64,000 nt of DNA from Mycobacterium dioxanotrophicus (GCF_002157835.1 NZ_CP020809.1:6882001-6946000); one strand, 5' to 3'; positions 18,616-27,829 are shown, numbered from the stretch's first letter. Notes: a model not told the origin generated them from the sequence alone. A program made the numbers and translations.

Positions 18616-19290
18616 ATGGACGAGGTCCTGGCCCGTGCCGGTATCTTCCAGGGCCTGCAGCCCAAAGCCATCGAGACACTCGCGCGTCAACTCGAACCGG
18701 TGACCTTCCCCCGCGGACGCACCGTCTTCGTCGAAGGCGAACCGGGCGACACGCTCTACATCATCATCTCCGGCAAGGTGAAGATCGGGCGCAGGACCAC
18801 CGACGGCCGCGAGAGCCTGATCACGCTGATGGGTCCGTCGGACATGTTCGGCGAGCTCGCCATCTTCGACCCCGGTCCGCGTACGTCCACCGTCACCACC
18901 CTCACCGACGTGTCGGCCGTGTCGATGAGCCGTGCGGCGCTGCAGTCATGGATCGCCGAAGAGCCCGAGATCGCCGAACAGCTGCTGCGGGTGCTGGCCC
19001 GCCGGTTGCGCCGCACCAACGACAACCTGTCCGACCTGATCTTCACCGACGTGCCGGGCCGGGTCGCCAAGCAGCTGCTTTACCTTGCGCAGCGCTTCGG
19101 CAGCCGCGAAGGCAATGCACTACGGGTCAATCACGAACTGACCCAGGAGGAAATCGCCCAGTTGGTCGGCTCGTCTCGCGAGACCGTCAACAAGGCGCTC
19201 GCTGATTTCGCTCAGCGCGGCTGGATTCGCGTGCAGGGCAAGAGCATTCTGATCGACAACGCAGAGCGGCTGGCGCTGCGCGCCAAATAG
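18616..19290 (+). CDS. crp: Crp/Fnr-family cAMP receptor protein
   Basis: A 224-residue global regulator, the same length as M. tuberculosis Crp and very similar through its whole length ([40 protein letters not shown]). The phosphate-binding cassette [15 protein letters not shown] is intact, so cAMP binding is expected. The DNA-recognition helix [20 protein letters not shown] matches the TGTGA-N6-TCACA reader. ATG 18616 follows AAGGGGGGC; a TTG at 18601 is less likely. M. smegmatis is known to carry two Crp paralogues; the internal differences from the tuberculosis protein (for example in residues 15-25 and 90-105) suggest this may be the second, but that cannot be settled here. Confidence 0.93.
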   Translation: MDEVLARAGIFQGLQPKAIETLARQLEPVTFPRGRTVFVEGEPGDTLYIIISGKVKIGRRTTDGRESLITLMGPSDMFGELAIFDPGPRTSTVTTLTDVSAVSMSRAALQSWIAEEPEIAEQLLRVLARRLRRTNDNLSDLIFTDVPGRVAKQLLYLAQRFGSREGNALRVNHELTQEEIAQLVGSSRETVNKALADFAQRGWIRVQGKSILIDNAERLALRAK

Positions 19291-19297
19291 GTCTGTG

Positions 19298-19990
19298 TCA
19301 GTCGCCGAGGGTGCGTTCGAGCCCGGCGATGATGACGCCGAGGTTGAAATCGAAGTCGTGGTCGTCGGCGGCTGCCGCGGCGCGTCGGGCGTTCACTGCG
19401 CCCAGGAGCGGAAAGTCCTCGGCCGGTAGCTCTTTGAGGACCCTGGCGACCTCCGGGTTCTGATGGTGCCGCCGCGATTCCGCGGAACCGAGCACGTCGT
19501 GGGCGGCTGACAGGGCGATACCGGACACCAGCGTGAGGACGCGTCCCGCATCGTCCACACCGAAACCGGCGCCGGTCAGCGACCGCAGCACACGCTCGGC
19601 GAGCCCGAGACTTGCCGCTCCGCCAATCCCACTGAGCCGGAAGCTCATTCCGGTCGCACCGAGCTTGAGGACGCCCTGCCGGATCGCGTTGGCGTAGGCC
19701 CGCAGGGTCTCCCGCCAGTCGACGTCATCGGGTAGCTCGATCGCCCGGATCTCGTTCTCGAACAGGTCGGCGACGACGAGTTCCAGCAGCCCGTCCCGAT
19801 CGCCGACGTAGTAGTGCAGAGCGGTGCGGTCCACCCCGAGCGCGTCGGCGACGGCTTGCATGGTCAGGTCTTCGGGGGCGATGCCCCGCGCTGCGGCGAC
19901 GATCTGCTCGTGATCGATGCGTCGAGGTCGGCCGCGGCGCCGCCGGGTTTCGTCGGCATCGCCCGTACGGGCAGCTGCTCGGCCGGTCAT
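19298..19990 (-). CDS. TetR-family regulator (TetR_C class)
   Basis: A 230-residue repressor. An Arg-rich N-terminus (RRRRGRPRRID) leads into the helix-turn-helix LTMQAVADALGVDRTALHYYVGDRDGLL near residues 40-70, followed by an all-helical ligand domain. The HTH variant with ALHYYV is that of the TetR class with the C-terminal tetracycline-repressor-type domain. It is divergent from the DapB-like dehydrogenase gene at 20092, with 101 bases between them holding a candidate operator, so it probably controls that operon and itself. It converges on crp with a 7-base gap. Confidence 0.88.
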   Translation of the reverse strand: MTGRAAARTGDADETRRRRGRPRRIDHEQIVAAARGIAPEDLTMQAVADALGVDRTALHYYVGDRDGLLELVVADLFENEIRAIELPDDVDWRETLRAYANAIRQGVLKLGATGMSFRLSGIGGAASLGLAERVLRSLTGAGFGVDDAGRVLTLVSGIALSAAHDVLGSAESRRHHQNPEVARVLKELPAEDFPLLGAVNARRAAAAADDHDFDFNLGVIIAGLERTLGD

Positions 19991-20037
19991 TGCGGCAACA
20001 GTAGTGGCCCGGAGGGGGACGCAGCCAACTCTTCCCT

Positions 20038-20058
20038 TTTTCTCACGGCCGTGGAAAA
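20038..20058. promoter_or_regulatory. Candidate operator between TetR and dehydrogenase genes
   Basis: The core CACGGCCGTG (20044-20053) is a perfect 10-base palindrome, flanked by TTTTCT on the left and GAAAA on the right to give an imperfect inverted repeat of about 21 bases. It sits roughly midway in the divergent intergenic region, where a TetR repressor would block both promoters. Assignment is by position and symmetry only. Confidence 0.5.
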
Positions 20059-20091
20059 CTTCCGCTGGAGCCGACGGAAGGGGCTGACGAG

Positions 20092-21150
20092 ATGTCAGGT
20101 AACTATCGGGTGGTCCAGTGGACGACGGGCAATGTCGGCAAGAGCTCGGTGGCAGCCATTGCCAGGAATCCCACGCTCGAGCTCGTCGGCTGCTACGCGT
20201 GGTCGCCCGACAAGGCGGGCCGCGACGTCGGCGAACTCTGCGGGATCGAGCCGCTCGGCATCAACGCGACCAACGACATCGAGGCCCTGCTCGCACTGAA
20301 ACCCGATGTCGTGGTCTACAACCCGATGTGGATCGACGTCGACGAGCTGGCCCGCATCCTGGAGGCCGGCATCAACGTCGTCGCCACCGCGTCGTTCATC
20401 ACCGGGCACAACCAGGGCGACGGGCGGCAGCGTATCGCCGACGCGTGCCGGCGCGGTGGCGCGACGATGTTCGGGTCCGGCATCAGCCCGGGCTATGTCA
20501 ACCAGCTGTCCGTCGTGGCCGCGGGTATCTGCGACCGCGTGGACAAGATCACCGTGAACGAGGCGGCCGATACGACGTTCTACGACTCCCCCGCCACCGA
20601 GAAGCCGGTCGGCTTCGGCCAGCCCATCGACCATCCCGATCTCCAGGCCATGACCGCACGCGGCACCGGCGTGTTCGGTGAGGCCGTGCGCATGGTCGCC
20701 GATGCCCTCGGCATCGAACTCGACGAGGTCCGATGTGATGCCGAGTACGCCCAGACCACCGAGGATCTCGACCTCGGCTCGTGGACCATTCCGGCGGGGT
20801 GTGTGGCCGGCGTGTATGCCAGTTGGAAGGGCATCGTCGGAGGCGTGACGCGCGTGGAGATCAACGTCCGTTGGCGCAAAGGGCAAGCACTGCAACCGGA
20901 TTGGCAGATCGATCAGGACGGCTGGGTGATCGAGGTGGCCGGGCGCCCGACGGTCACCATGAAAGTCGGTTTCCTGCCGCCACCCGACTTCGAGGCCACC
21001 ACACTCGAGGAGTTCATGGTGCTCGGCCACATCATGACGGCCACACCGCCGCTCAACGCGATCCCCGCCGTCGTGTCGGCCGCTCCGGGTATTGTCACCT
21101 ACAACGATCTGCCGCTGATCTTGCCGCGTGGTGTGGTGCCGGTGGGCTGA
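20092..21150 (+). CDS. DapB-like NAD(P)-dependent dehydrogenase/reductase family protein
   Basis: A 352-residue protein of the dihydrodipicolinate reductase-like group common in mycobacteria. The Rossmann start is YRVVQWTTGNVGKSSVAAIA, and further segments VVYNPMWIDVDELARILEAG and FGSGISPGYVNQLSVVAAG are typical of the group; it lacks the DapB lysine-pathway signature, so it is not lysine biosynthesis itself. Substrate unknown; relatives are annotated as 2,4-diaminopentanoate dehydrogenase-like. RBS GGAAGGGG lies ahead of the ATG. It is followed 17 bases later by a split-barrel flavin/F420 protein, so the two likely form an operon under the divergent TetR. Confidence 0.8.
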   Translation: MSGNYRVVQWTTGNVGKSSVAAIARNPTLELVGCYAWSPDKAGRDVGELCGIEPLGINATNDIEALLALKPDVVVYNPMWIDVDELARILEAGINVVATASFITGHNQGDGRQRIADACRRGGATMFGSGISPGYVNQLSVVAAGICDRVDKITVNEAADTTFYDSPATEKPVGFGQPIDHPDLQAMTARGTGVFGEAVRMVADALGIELDEVRCDAEYAQTTEDLDLGSWTIPAGCVAGVYASWKGIVGGVTRVEINVRWRKGQALQPDWQIDQDGWVIEVAGRPTVTMKVGFLPPPDFEATTLEEFMVLGHIMTATPPLNAIPAVVSAAPGIVTYNDLPLILPRGVVPVG

Positions 21151-21167
21151 TACGAGGAGGCGCCGGC

Positions 21168-21608
21168 ATGCCGACACTGGACGAGGCCGCCGAACTGGCC
21201 CGAGATGACCATGGCCTGGCGGTGGTGTCGACCCTGCGCGCCGACGCGACCATCCAGTCCACGCTCGTCAACGCCGGCGTCCTGGCGCACCCGGCAACAT
21301 CGGTACCGGCTCTCGGGTTCGTCACGTATGGCCGCGTGAAGCTCGCGAATCTGCGTGCCAGGCCGCAGATCTCGGTCACATTCCGCAACGGCTGGCAGTG
21401 GGCCACCGTCGAGGGACGTGCCGAGCTGGCAGGTCCCGACGATCCGCAACCCTGGCTGGATCCCGAACGACTGCGACTCTTGCTGCGCGAGATCTTCACC
21501 GCCGCCGGCGGCACCCACGACGATTGGGACACCTACGACCGGGTGATGGCCGAACAGGGCCGCACAGCCGTACTCGTCGCGCCCACAAGGGTTTACAGCA
21601 ACGGGTAG
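21168..21608 (+). CDS. PPOX-class split-barrel flavin or F420-dependent protein
   Basis: A 146-residue single-domain protein. The split-barrel pattern LAVVSTLRADATIQSTLVNAG, then FVTYGRVKLANLRARPQISV and WATVEGRAELAG matches the F420- or FMN-binding PPOX family abundant in mycobacteria. GAGGAGG seven bases before ATG 21168 fixes the start. It may reduce or bind a small molecule together with the preceding dehydrogenase; reaction not known. Converges with the LysR gene, leaving a two-base gap. Confidence 0.82.
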   Translation: MPTLDEAAELARDDHGLAVVSTLRADATIQSTLVNAGVLAHPATSVPALGFVTYGRVKLANLRARPQISVTFRNGWQWATVEGRAELAGPDDPQPWLDPERLRLLLREIFTAAGGTHDDWDTYDRVMAEQGRTAVLVAPTRVYSNG

Positions 21609-21610
21609 GC

Positions 21611-22465
21611 TCAGCGGTGCATGCGGTTCGCACCGTCGACGATGGCGTCGTAGAGCGCCTGCTCGGGCTCCGACGGCGCGGTACGCCTACGCAGCAGCAC
21701 GAATTCGAGTTCACCGAGATCCGGAAGCCGATCGTCGTCCACCGGGAAAAGGCCTGCCGGTAACAGCGTTTCGGCATGCGGGACGATACCGAGCCCGGCC
21801 AGCGCCGCGGCCTGCAGACCCAATTGACTGTCGCTGACGCATGCGATCCGCCAGGTGCGCCGCTCACGTTCCAGCGCGCGCAACGCGACGCGGCGCGTCA
21901 GGCTCGGCGTCGGATAGGTCACGACGGGAACCGGATCGGCGACGTCGGTCAGCCCTGCCCGTCCGGCCCACACCAATCGGTCCCGCCACAACAGCTGGCC
22001 GTGCTGCTCACCGGGCAACCGCTTGGCCACCATCAGGTCCAGTTCACCCGCGGCCATGCGCGTTTTGAGATTCTCACTCAGGCCGACGACGAGCTCGAGG
22101 TCCACGCCCGGATAGGCCCGCTGGAATTCGACCAGCACGTCGGGCAATTCGCGCGTCACCAGGTCGTCGGAGGCGCCGAGCCGGATGAAACCGGTGAGCC
22201 GCGAGCCGAAATGCCGCTTGGCCTCGGCTTCCACGTCGAGGATGCGACGCGCGAATCCGACCATCGCCGCGCCGTCGGCCGTCAATGCCAGATTCCGGGT
22301 GTCCCGCCGGATCAGCTCGCGGCCGACAGCCTGTTCCAGGCGTGCGATATGACCGCTCACCGTGGATTGCCGCAACCCCAGCACCCGGCCGGCTGCCGTG
22401 AAACCGCCTGCCCGCTCGACCGCGAGGAAGGTCCGCAGCAACTCCGGGTCGAACACATTCATCAC
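21611..22465 (-). CDS. LysR-family transcriptional regulator
   Basis: A 284-residue regulator. The N-terminal winged helix-turn-helix is LLRTFLAVERAGGFTAAGRV plus LGLRQSTVSGHIARLEQAVG, followed by a periplasmic-binding-like effector domain (residues about 90-280) with GFIRLGASDDLVTRELPDVL. It is divergent from a bile-acid/sodium symporter gene with 68 bases between them, so it most likely controls that transporter, as LysR proteins typically do with divergent genes. Confidence 0.88.
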   Translation of the reverse strand: MMNVFDPELLRTFLAVERAGGFTAAGRVLGLRQSTVSGHIARLEQAVGRELIRRDTRNLALTADGAAMVGFARRILDVEAEAKRHFGSRLTGFIRLGASDDLVTRELPDVLVEFQRAYPGVDLELVVGLSENLKTRMAAGELDLMVAKRLPGEQHGQLLWRDRLVWAGRAGLTDVADPVPVVTYPTPSLTRRVALRALERERRTWRIACVSDSQLGLQAAALAGLGIVPHAETLLPAGLFPVDDDRLPDLGELEFVLLRRRTAPSEPEQALYDAIVDGANRMHR

Positions 22466-22533
22466 GATACCCGTTCAGAGTTATCGAGCCCATCGACTTC
22501 TGCTATGAGTGCCGATCGCCGTACCGTGAACCG

Positions 22534-23532
22534 GTGCTCGCCAAACTCCGCATCGATGGGTTCCTGCTCGGCCTGGTCGCTTCGATGGCCGTCGGCCTGC
22601 TGGTACCTGCGCGCGGCGACGCCGCAAATGCCCTGGAGTGGGCGACCAAGGTGGCCATCGCCGTGCTTTTCTTCCTGTACGGCACACGCCTGGAACCGCG
22701 GGAGGCCCTGGAGGGACTGAAGCATTGGCGGCTGCACACCACCGTGCTGGCCGCGACCTACGTCCTGTTCCCGCTCCTCGGCCTGGCGATGCGGATGCTG
22801 GTCCCGTCCGTGCTCACCGACGAGCTCTACCTCGGCATGCTCTACCTGTGTCTGCTGCCGTCCACCGTGCAGTCCTCCATCGCCTTCACCTCCATCGCCC
22901 GGGGCAATGTCGCCGCCGCGGTCGTCAGCGCGTCGACGTCGAACATGCTCGGTATCTTCATCACCCCGCTGCTGGTGACGCTGCTGATGCAGACCAGCGG
23001 CGGCGCGACCGTCTCGGCAACCTCCATCCTGGAGATCGTCCTGCAGCTGCTGGTGCCGTTCATCGCCGGGCAGGTGCTCCGGTCGAAACTGCACCGGCTG
23101 CTGTCACACACCACGCTCACGAAGGTCGTCGACCGGGGATCGGTGTATCTCGTGGTGTACGCGGCCTTCAGTGCCGGTATGGCAGAACATATTTGGACGG
23201 GCATGAGGGCCACGAGCGTCATCGCGGTCATCGCGGTCAGCGTGATGCTGCTGGCGGTGGTGCTAGGCGTCACCGCGGGCGTGGCACGGCTGCTGCGCTT
23301 CGACCGGGCCGACCGCATCGTGGTGATCTTCTGCGGCTCGAAGAAGAGCCTGGCGACCGGTCTGCCGATGGCCACCGTACTGTTCGCCGGCCATCCGGTC
23401 GGGCTGATCGTGTTGCCGCTGATGATCTTTCACCAGATTCAGCTCATCACCTGCGCGGCATTGGCGGGGCGGTGGGGCAGGAGGGCGGCGGAACACGAAG
23501 CGACGGCGTCGCCGTTACCGGCGCGCGCGTAG
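22534..23532 (+). CDS. Bile acid:sodium symporter family (BASS, YfeH-like) transporter
   Basis: A 332-residue membrane protein with about nine or ten helices. Marks are WATKVAIAVLFFLYGTRLEP, YLCLLPSTVQSSIAFTSIAR and GNVAAAVVSASTSNMLGIF, and FCGSKKSLATGLPMA, all typical of the YfeH/P7-type BASS group, which carries organic anions with sodium. Starts at GTG. The substrate is unknown in bacteria of this group. Its last 18 bases overlap the end of the convergent LysG-like gene. Confidence 0.87.
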   Translation: MLAKLRIDGFLLGLVASMAVGLLVPARGDAANALEWATKVAIAVLFFLYGTRLEPREALEGLKHWRLHTTVLAATYVLFPLLGLAMRMLVPSVLTDELYLGMLYLCLLPSTVQSSIAFTSIARGNVAAAVVSASTSNMLGIFITPLLVTLLMQTSGGATVSATSILEIVLQLLVPFIAGQVLRSKLHRLLSHTTLTKVVDRGSVYLVVYAAFSAGMAEHIWTGMRATSVIAVIAVSVMLLAVVLGVTAGVARLLRFDRADRIVVIFCGSKKSLATGLPMATVLFAGHPVGLIVLPLMIFHQIQLITCAALAGRWGRRAAEHEATASPLPARA

Positions 23533-24378
23533 GCCCGCCGCCGCCGAGCGGATCGTATCGGTGACGGTCGAGACCATCTCGCTGTCGAGTTTCCAGCACT
23601 GCCAGTACAGCGGGACGTCGAGATGCTGCGGGGCGATCGGGACCCAGGATGGCTCGACGAGTTCCTCGGGATACATGCCCCACCCCAACCCCGCGCGTAC
23701 CGCCGCGCCGAAACCCTCTGCGGTCGGGATGAAGTGGACCGGGCGGCCGACGTCTTTGCGGAACACCTTGCGTACCAGGCTGTCCTGCAACGCATCGGCG
23801 CGGTTCCACGCCAGGGACGGCGCCTGCGCGGCAGCCGCCGCGGTGAACCCGTGCGGCAGGTACCTCTCGACGTAGTCGACGGTGGCCACGGGCACGTACC
23901 GCATGGCACCCAGTGGGTGGACGCGGCAGCCCGGCACGGACCTGCGCTCGGTGGTCACCGCGCCCATCACCACGCCTTCGCGCAGCAACTGCGCCGAGTG
24001 GTCCTGGTCCTCGATGTGGATGTCGAACAGCACACCGGGCAGCCGTGCCAGCACGGTGGTGAACCAGGTTGCCATCGAATCGGCGTTGACGGCCAATGCA
24101 ATACGGGTCCAGGGAGCCGCTTCGCCACCCATCTCGGCCAGCGCCTCAGACTCCAGCAGTGCGGTCTGCGCTGCCAGCCTCAGCAGCGGAACTCCGGCTG
24201 GTGTTGCGACGCAAGGCTTTTCGCGGACTACCAGGACCTGGCCCACCCGTTGCTCCAGGGCTTTGATCCGCTGACTCACCGCCGACGGCGTGACATGCAG
24301 GCGGGCCGCGGCCGCGTCGAAGCTTCCCGACTCGACCACAGCGGCCAGCGCAGCGAGCTGCTGGCCGTCGATGCGCAT
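23515..24378 (-). CDS. lysG: ArgP/LysG-type LysR regulator
   Basis: A 287-residue regulator. HTH: ALAAVVESGSFDAAAARLHV followed by TPSAVSQRIKALEQRVGQVL, the form seen in ArgP/IciA/LysG. The effector domain has ADSMATWFTTVLARLPGVLF, matching the actinobacterial LysG that senses lysine or arginine and activates the exporter gene lysE. ATG 24378 matches the conserved MRIDGQQLAAL start; the open frame upstream to 24432 is not needed. In most relatives lysE is divergent from lysG; here no lysE is adjacent, and the gene upstream is a sugar isomerase on the same strand. Confidence 0.8.
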   Translation of the reverse strand: MRIDGQQLAALAAVVESGSFDAAAARLHVTPSAVSQRIKALEQRVGQVLVVREKPCVATPAGVPLLRLAAQTALLESEALAEMGGEAAPWTRIALAVNADSMATWFTTVLARLPGVLFDIHIEDQDHSAQLLREGVVMGAVTTERRSVPGCRVHPLGAMRYVPVATVDYVERYLPHGFTAAAAAQAPSLAWNRADALQDSLVRKVFRKDVGRPVHFIPTAEGFGAAVRAGLGWGMYPEELVEPSWVPIAPQHLDVPLYWQCWKLDSEMVSTVTDTIRSAAAGLRARR

Positions 24379-24472
24379 GTTCGAAGCTAACCACCAGTTC
24401 TTCTGGCGAGCAGACGCTGCGGTACGCGACACGCCGTGGTTGCGGTACCGCAGTGACTGCTCGCCGGGAAAC

Positions 24473-25351
24473 TCAGCGGTACTTGGCCACGTAATCGGTC
24501 ATGGTGGCCAGCTGATAGCGCGACACGTCGGGCGCGGTCTCGTCCTCGGCGAACACGCTGGAGACCATGACGGTGTCGGGCCGGTCGTAGAAACCGATAG
24601 CGGCCAGGCAGGAGAAGAACTCATCCCAGTCGATGTCGCCGTCACCGATCTTGAGGTGCTGATGCACCCGCACCGGGTTGCCGGGCGGATTGGTGATGTA
24701 GCGCAGGCCGTGACTGCGGTGATGGTCCATGGTGTCGGCCACATGCACCAACCGCAGCTTGTCGCCGGCGGTCCGAATGATCTCGGACATGTTGCCACCC
24801 ATGTGGTAGGTGTGACACGCCACGTACACCATGCCGATGTTGGGCGAGTTGACCCCGCGGATGATGCGCAACGCTTCCAGGCCGTCTTCGACGAAATCAT
24901 CGGGGTGCGGATCGATGCGCACGTCGAGGCCCTCGCGTTCGATGATCGGCAGCAGCTCTTCCATGGACCGGAAGAACGCCCGCTCGGACTCCTCGGCTTT
25001 CTCGGGGCGGCCGGAGAATTCGGTGTTGATGACGTTGACGCCCAGGTCGACGGTGATCTGGATGACGCGTTTCCAGTTACGCACCGCGGCGTCACGGGCA
25101 TCGGGGTCAGGGCTCGACCAACGCAGCACCGGCAGCACCGACGCGATCCCGACGCCCGCGTCGGCACACGCCTTGCGGAACTTGGCGACCAGATCGTCAT
25201 CGGCGCGTGGGTGATTGAAAAACGGGATGAAATCCCGGTGCGGCGTCAACTGCACATACTCATAACCCAACTCCGCCACCACCCGCGGAAACTCCAACAA
25301 TCCGTGCGAGTGATGAAACGGCGTGGGATCCAACGCGATCTTCATGCTCAT
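24473..25351 (-). CDS. Sugar phosphate isomerase/epimerase (IolE/IolI-like TIM barrel)
   Basis: A 292-residue AP-endonuclease-2-type TIM barrel. Seen: KIALDPTPFHH at the first strand, VQLTPHRDFIPF, NVINTEFSGRPEKAEES, DVRIDPHPDDF and VYVACHTYHMGGNMSEII with metal-binding His and Glu/Asp residues, then KLRLVHVADTMDHHRSHG and DGDIDWDEFF. This is the pattern of inosose dehydratase or isomerase (IolE/IolI) relatives. Overlaps the preceding dehydrogenase gene by ATGA. Together with a Gfo/Idh/MocA dehydrogenase and a sugar-type MFS gene it forms a polyol catabolic operon; inositol or a related cyclitol is the likely substrate, by inference. Confidence 0.82.
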   Translation of the reverse strand: MSMKIALDPTPFHHSHGLLEFPRVVAELGYEYVQLTPHRDFIPFFNHPRADDDLVAKFRKACADAGVGIASVLPVLRWSSPDPDARDAAVRNWKRVIQITVDLGVNVINTEFSGRPEKAEESERAFFRSMEELLPIIEREGLDVRIDPHPDDFVEDGLEALRIIRGVNSPNIGMVYVACHTYHMGGNMSEIIRTAGDKLRLVHVADTMDHHRSHGLRYITNPPGNPVRVHQHLKIGDGDIDWDEFFSCLAAIGFYDRPDTVMVSSVFAEDETAPDVSRYQLATMTDYVAKYR

Positions 25352-26367
25352 GCTCCTGGAATCGAGTCGCGCGCGACCAGGGACACCTCGACCGGCTGGC
25401 CGGATCGCAGGGATTCGACGCCCGCCTCACATACCGCGGCAGCGGCGTAGCCGTCCCAGGCGGTGGGCCCATCGACGTTCGCTCCGCTACGAACTGCGTC
25501 GACCCACCGTTGGATTTCGGTGTCATAGGCCCGGCCGAAGCGCTCCCGGAATCCTGGCGTGATCCGCCCACCCCACATGCCCGGTTGGCTCCTACGGACC
25601 ACATTGACGTCCAGGCCGATCATCGCCGAACCGCGCTCGGCAACCACCTCGGTGCGCACCTCATAGGCCACCCCGGTGTGGACGAACAGCTCGACGTCGA
25701 CATGCTTGCCACTCGCAGTGCGCAGGATGGCGATCTGCGGGTCGGAAAGTCCTTCTGGGCCAGCGGGATTCGGTGCTGGCTTGATGATCTGGATGGACGC
25801 GATCTCTTCGTCGAACAGGAACCGGGTGACATCGATCTCGTGGACCAGCGAATCACGCACCACCATGGCGCTGTCGAAACCGTGTGGCACGGCCGGGTTG
25901 CGATGCGCGCAGTGCAAAACCAGCGGCTGTCCCAGCTCGCCCTCGTCGAGCATCGCCTTCAACGCCATGTACTCATCGTCGAAGCGGCGCATGAACCCGA
26001 CCTGGATGAGCCGCTTGCCTAGCTCGGCTTCGCGCTTGACAACTGCGAGCGCCGATTCGACGTCGGTGGTCAACGGCTTCTCACACAGCACCGGCTTGCC
26101 GTGATCGAGGCATGCCAGCAGCTGCTTCTCGTGCGTCGGCCCCGGGGTTGCCAGCACCACCGCGTCGACGTCGGGATCGGCGATCGCATCCAGCGGATCG
26201 CCGATCGCCCGGCAGCCGGGGATCCCCGCGGCGAGCTTCTCGGCCTTGTCGGTGAGGAAGTCGTTGACAACCGCAACTCGCGCACCGGAGATGCGCGACG
26301 ACAACCGCTCGACGTGGTCGGCGCCCATCAGGCCGACGCCCAGGACGGCAACTCGAAGATCGGACAT
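25348..26367 (-). CDS. Gfo/Idh/MocA-family oxidoreductase (inositol 2-dehydrogenase-like)
   Basis: A 339-residue NAD(P) enzyme. Rossmann start LRVAVLGVGLMGADHVERLS, then VVLATPGPTHEKQ, the family CEKPLTTD near residue 96-103 (with catalytic Lys), and DSLVHEIDVTRFLF holding the catalytic Asp/His. Relatives include IolG. Followed by the TIM-barrel gene with a four-base overlap and preceded, after 26 bases, by a broken sugar transporter gene. Likely oxidises inositol or another polyol. Confidence 0.85.
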   Translation of the reverse strand: MSDLRVAVLGVGLMGADHVERLSSRISGARVAVVNDFLTDKAEKLAAGIPGCRAIGDPLDAIADPDVDAVVLATPGPTHEKQLLACLDHGKPVLCEKPLTTDVESALAVVKREAELGKRLIQVGFMRRFDDEYMALKAMLDEGELGQPLVLHCAHRNPAVPHGFDSAMVVRDSLVHEIDVTRFLFDEEIASIQIIKPAPNPAGPEGLSDPQIAILRTASGKHVDVELFVHTGVAYEVRTEVVAERGSAMIGLDVNVVRRSQPGMWGGRITPGFRERFGRAYDTEIQRWVDAVRSGANVDGPTAWDGYAAAAVCEAGVESLRSGQPVEVSLVARDSIPGA

Positions 26368-26393
26368 GGCAATTCCTTTCGGCTATAGGGGGA

Positions 26394-27807
26394 TCAGTGA
26401 GTAGCGACGGGGATCGGGCCGGTGCCGTGGGCCTCGAAACGCTCTTCGAGTTCTTCGAGGCTGGTGCCCTTGGTCTCCGGCACGTAGTGGCGGACGAACC
26501 ACCACGAAACGAGGTTGATCGCCACGAACAGTGCGAAGGTGCCGGTCGAGCCCAGCGCCGAGTTCAGCAGCGGGAACAGGAACGAGATGATGGCATTGGT
26601 ACACCACAGCACGAAAACGGCGATGCCCATGGCGAATCCGCGAATGCTGAGCGGGAAGATCTCGGACAGTAGCAGCCACACTCACGTGCCGATGAACATC
26701 TGGACGAACGCGACGAAGGCGATCATGCAGCCGAGGATCACGTAGCTGCGGGTCATCGACTCCGGCAGCAGGAATACCAGTGACAGCGCGGCCTGGGAGC
26801 CGGCGACGCCGGCGAATCCGATCAGCAGCATGGTCCGGCGGCCGATGTAGCCCAGCAGGACGATCCCGATGACGGTGGTGACCACGGACGTGACGCCGAC
26901 GGCGATGGTCGCCACCAGTGCAGCGCTGACTCCCAGCCCGCTCTGCTTGAGAATCGTTGGGGCGTAATAGTTGACGGTGTTGATACCGGTGGCCTGCTGG
27001 ATGATCGCCAGGCCGCATCCGATGAGCACCACGCGCCGGATCCACGGCACGTCGCGGATCACCGAGAACGGTGTGGCGGTGGTCTTGAGCATGTGTGCGG
27101 TGTGTTCTTCGATCAGGACGTACTCCGCGTCGGCCTCGCCTGGGTGGCGGCTCAGCCCCAGCACCGACCGCGCCTCGGCCATCCGGCCTTTGAGGCCATA
27201 CCACCGCGGCGAGTCCGGCAGCACCAGCATTCCGATGAGCAGAGCGATGGCCGGGGCAGCAGCCACGGCGAGCATGATCCGCCACACGTGCGGATCGTGG
27301 AACAAGCGGTCCAGCAGTGCGTTGGTCGCGAAGGCCAGCATCTGGCCCGTGACGATCATCAGCTCGTTGATGGTGACCATGCGTCCGCGTCGGTCGGCGG
27401 GCGCCATCTCCGCGAGATACAGCGGGCAGGTCACCGCCGCGGCGCCGACGCCGAGCCCGAGGACGATGCGCGCGGCCACCATGACCTGGACACCGGGCGC
27501 CAGCGCACACCCGATCGCGCCGACGAGAAACAGGCCGGCGCATACCAACAGCGTGCGTTTCCGGCCGATCCGGTCGGCGACCCGGCCGCAGGGCGCCGAA
27601 GGCCGCGCCCGGGAACAGCAGGCAGCTGACCACGGTGGCCTCACCGAAGTCACTGAGCCCCAGGTCGTCCTTCATGTAGAGCAGGGCACCGGAGATGACG
27701 CCGGTGTCGTACCCGAACAACAGCCCACCGAGCGTGGCGATGACGGTGAGCTTGGTCAGGAATCTGCCATGCGGGGCAGTTCGGACTCCGCCAGATGATC
27801 CGGACAT
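26394..27807 (-). pseudogene. Sugar/inositol MFS transporter pseudogene with a frameshift and a nonsense codon
   Basis: Joining three pieces gives a near-complete sugar porter of about 470 residues. Piece 1 (27807 to about 27595): LTKLTVIATLGGLLFGYDTG, then FPGAAFGAL. Piece 2, in another frame (about 27590 to 26682): GRVADRIGRKRTL, PDSPRWYG, QQATGINTVNYYAP and so on. Piece 3, after an in-frame TGA at 26682-26684 that falls where Trp is expected (FIGT*VWLLLSEIFPLSIRG): to the end PETKGTSLEELEERFE. At the frameshift the usual two codons between GAL and GR are replaced by one base, fitting a net loss of five bases. With two lesions the product cannot be a working carrier unless these are assembly errors. 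Confidence 0.88.
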
Positions 27808-27829
27808 TGCAGGCCTCGATTCCTCTTCG

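Noticed and set aside
25975..26025. Another copy of the mini-ORF repeat (GATGAGCCGCTTGC near 26007)
   Set aside because: Only 14 bases match, in coding DNA of the dehydrogenase, and the rest of the 25-base unit is absent.
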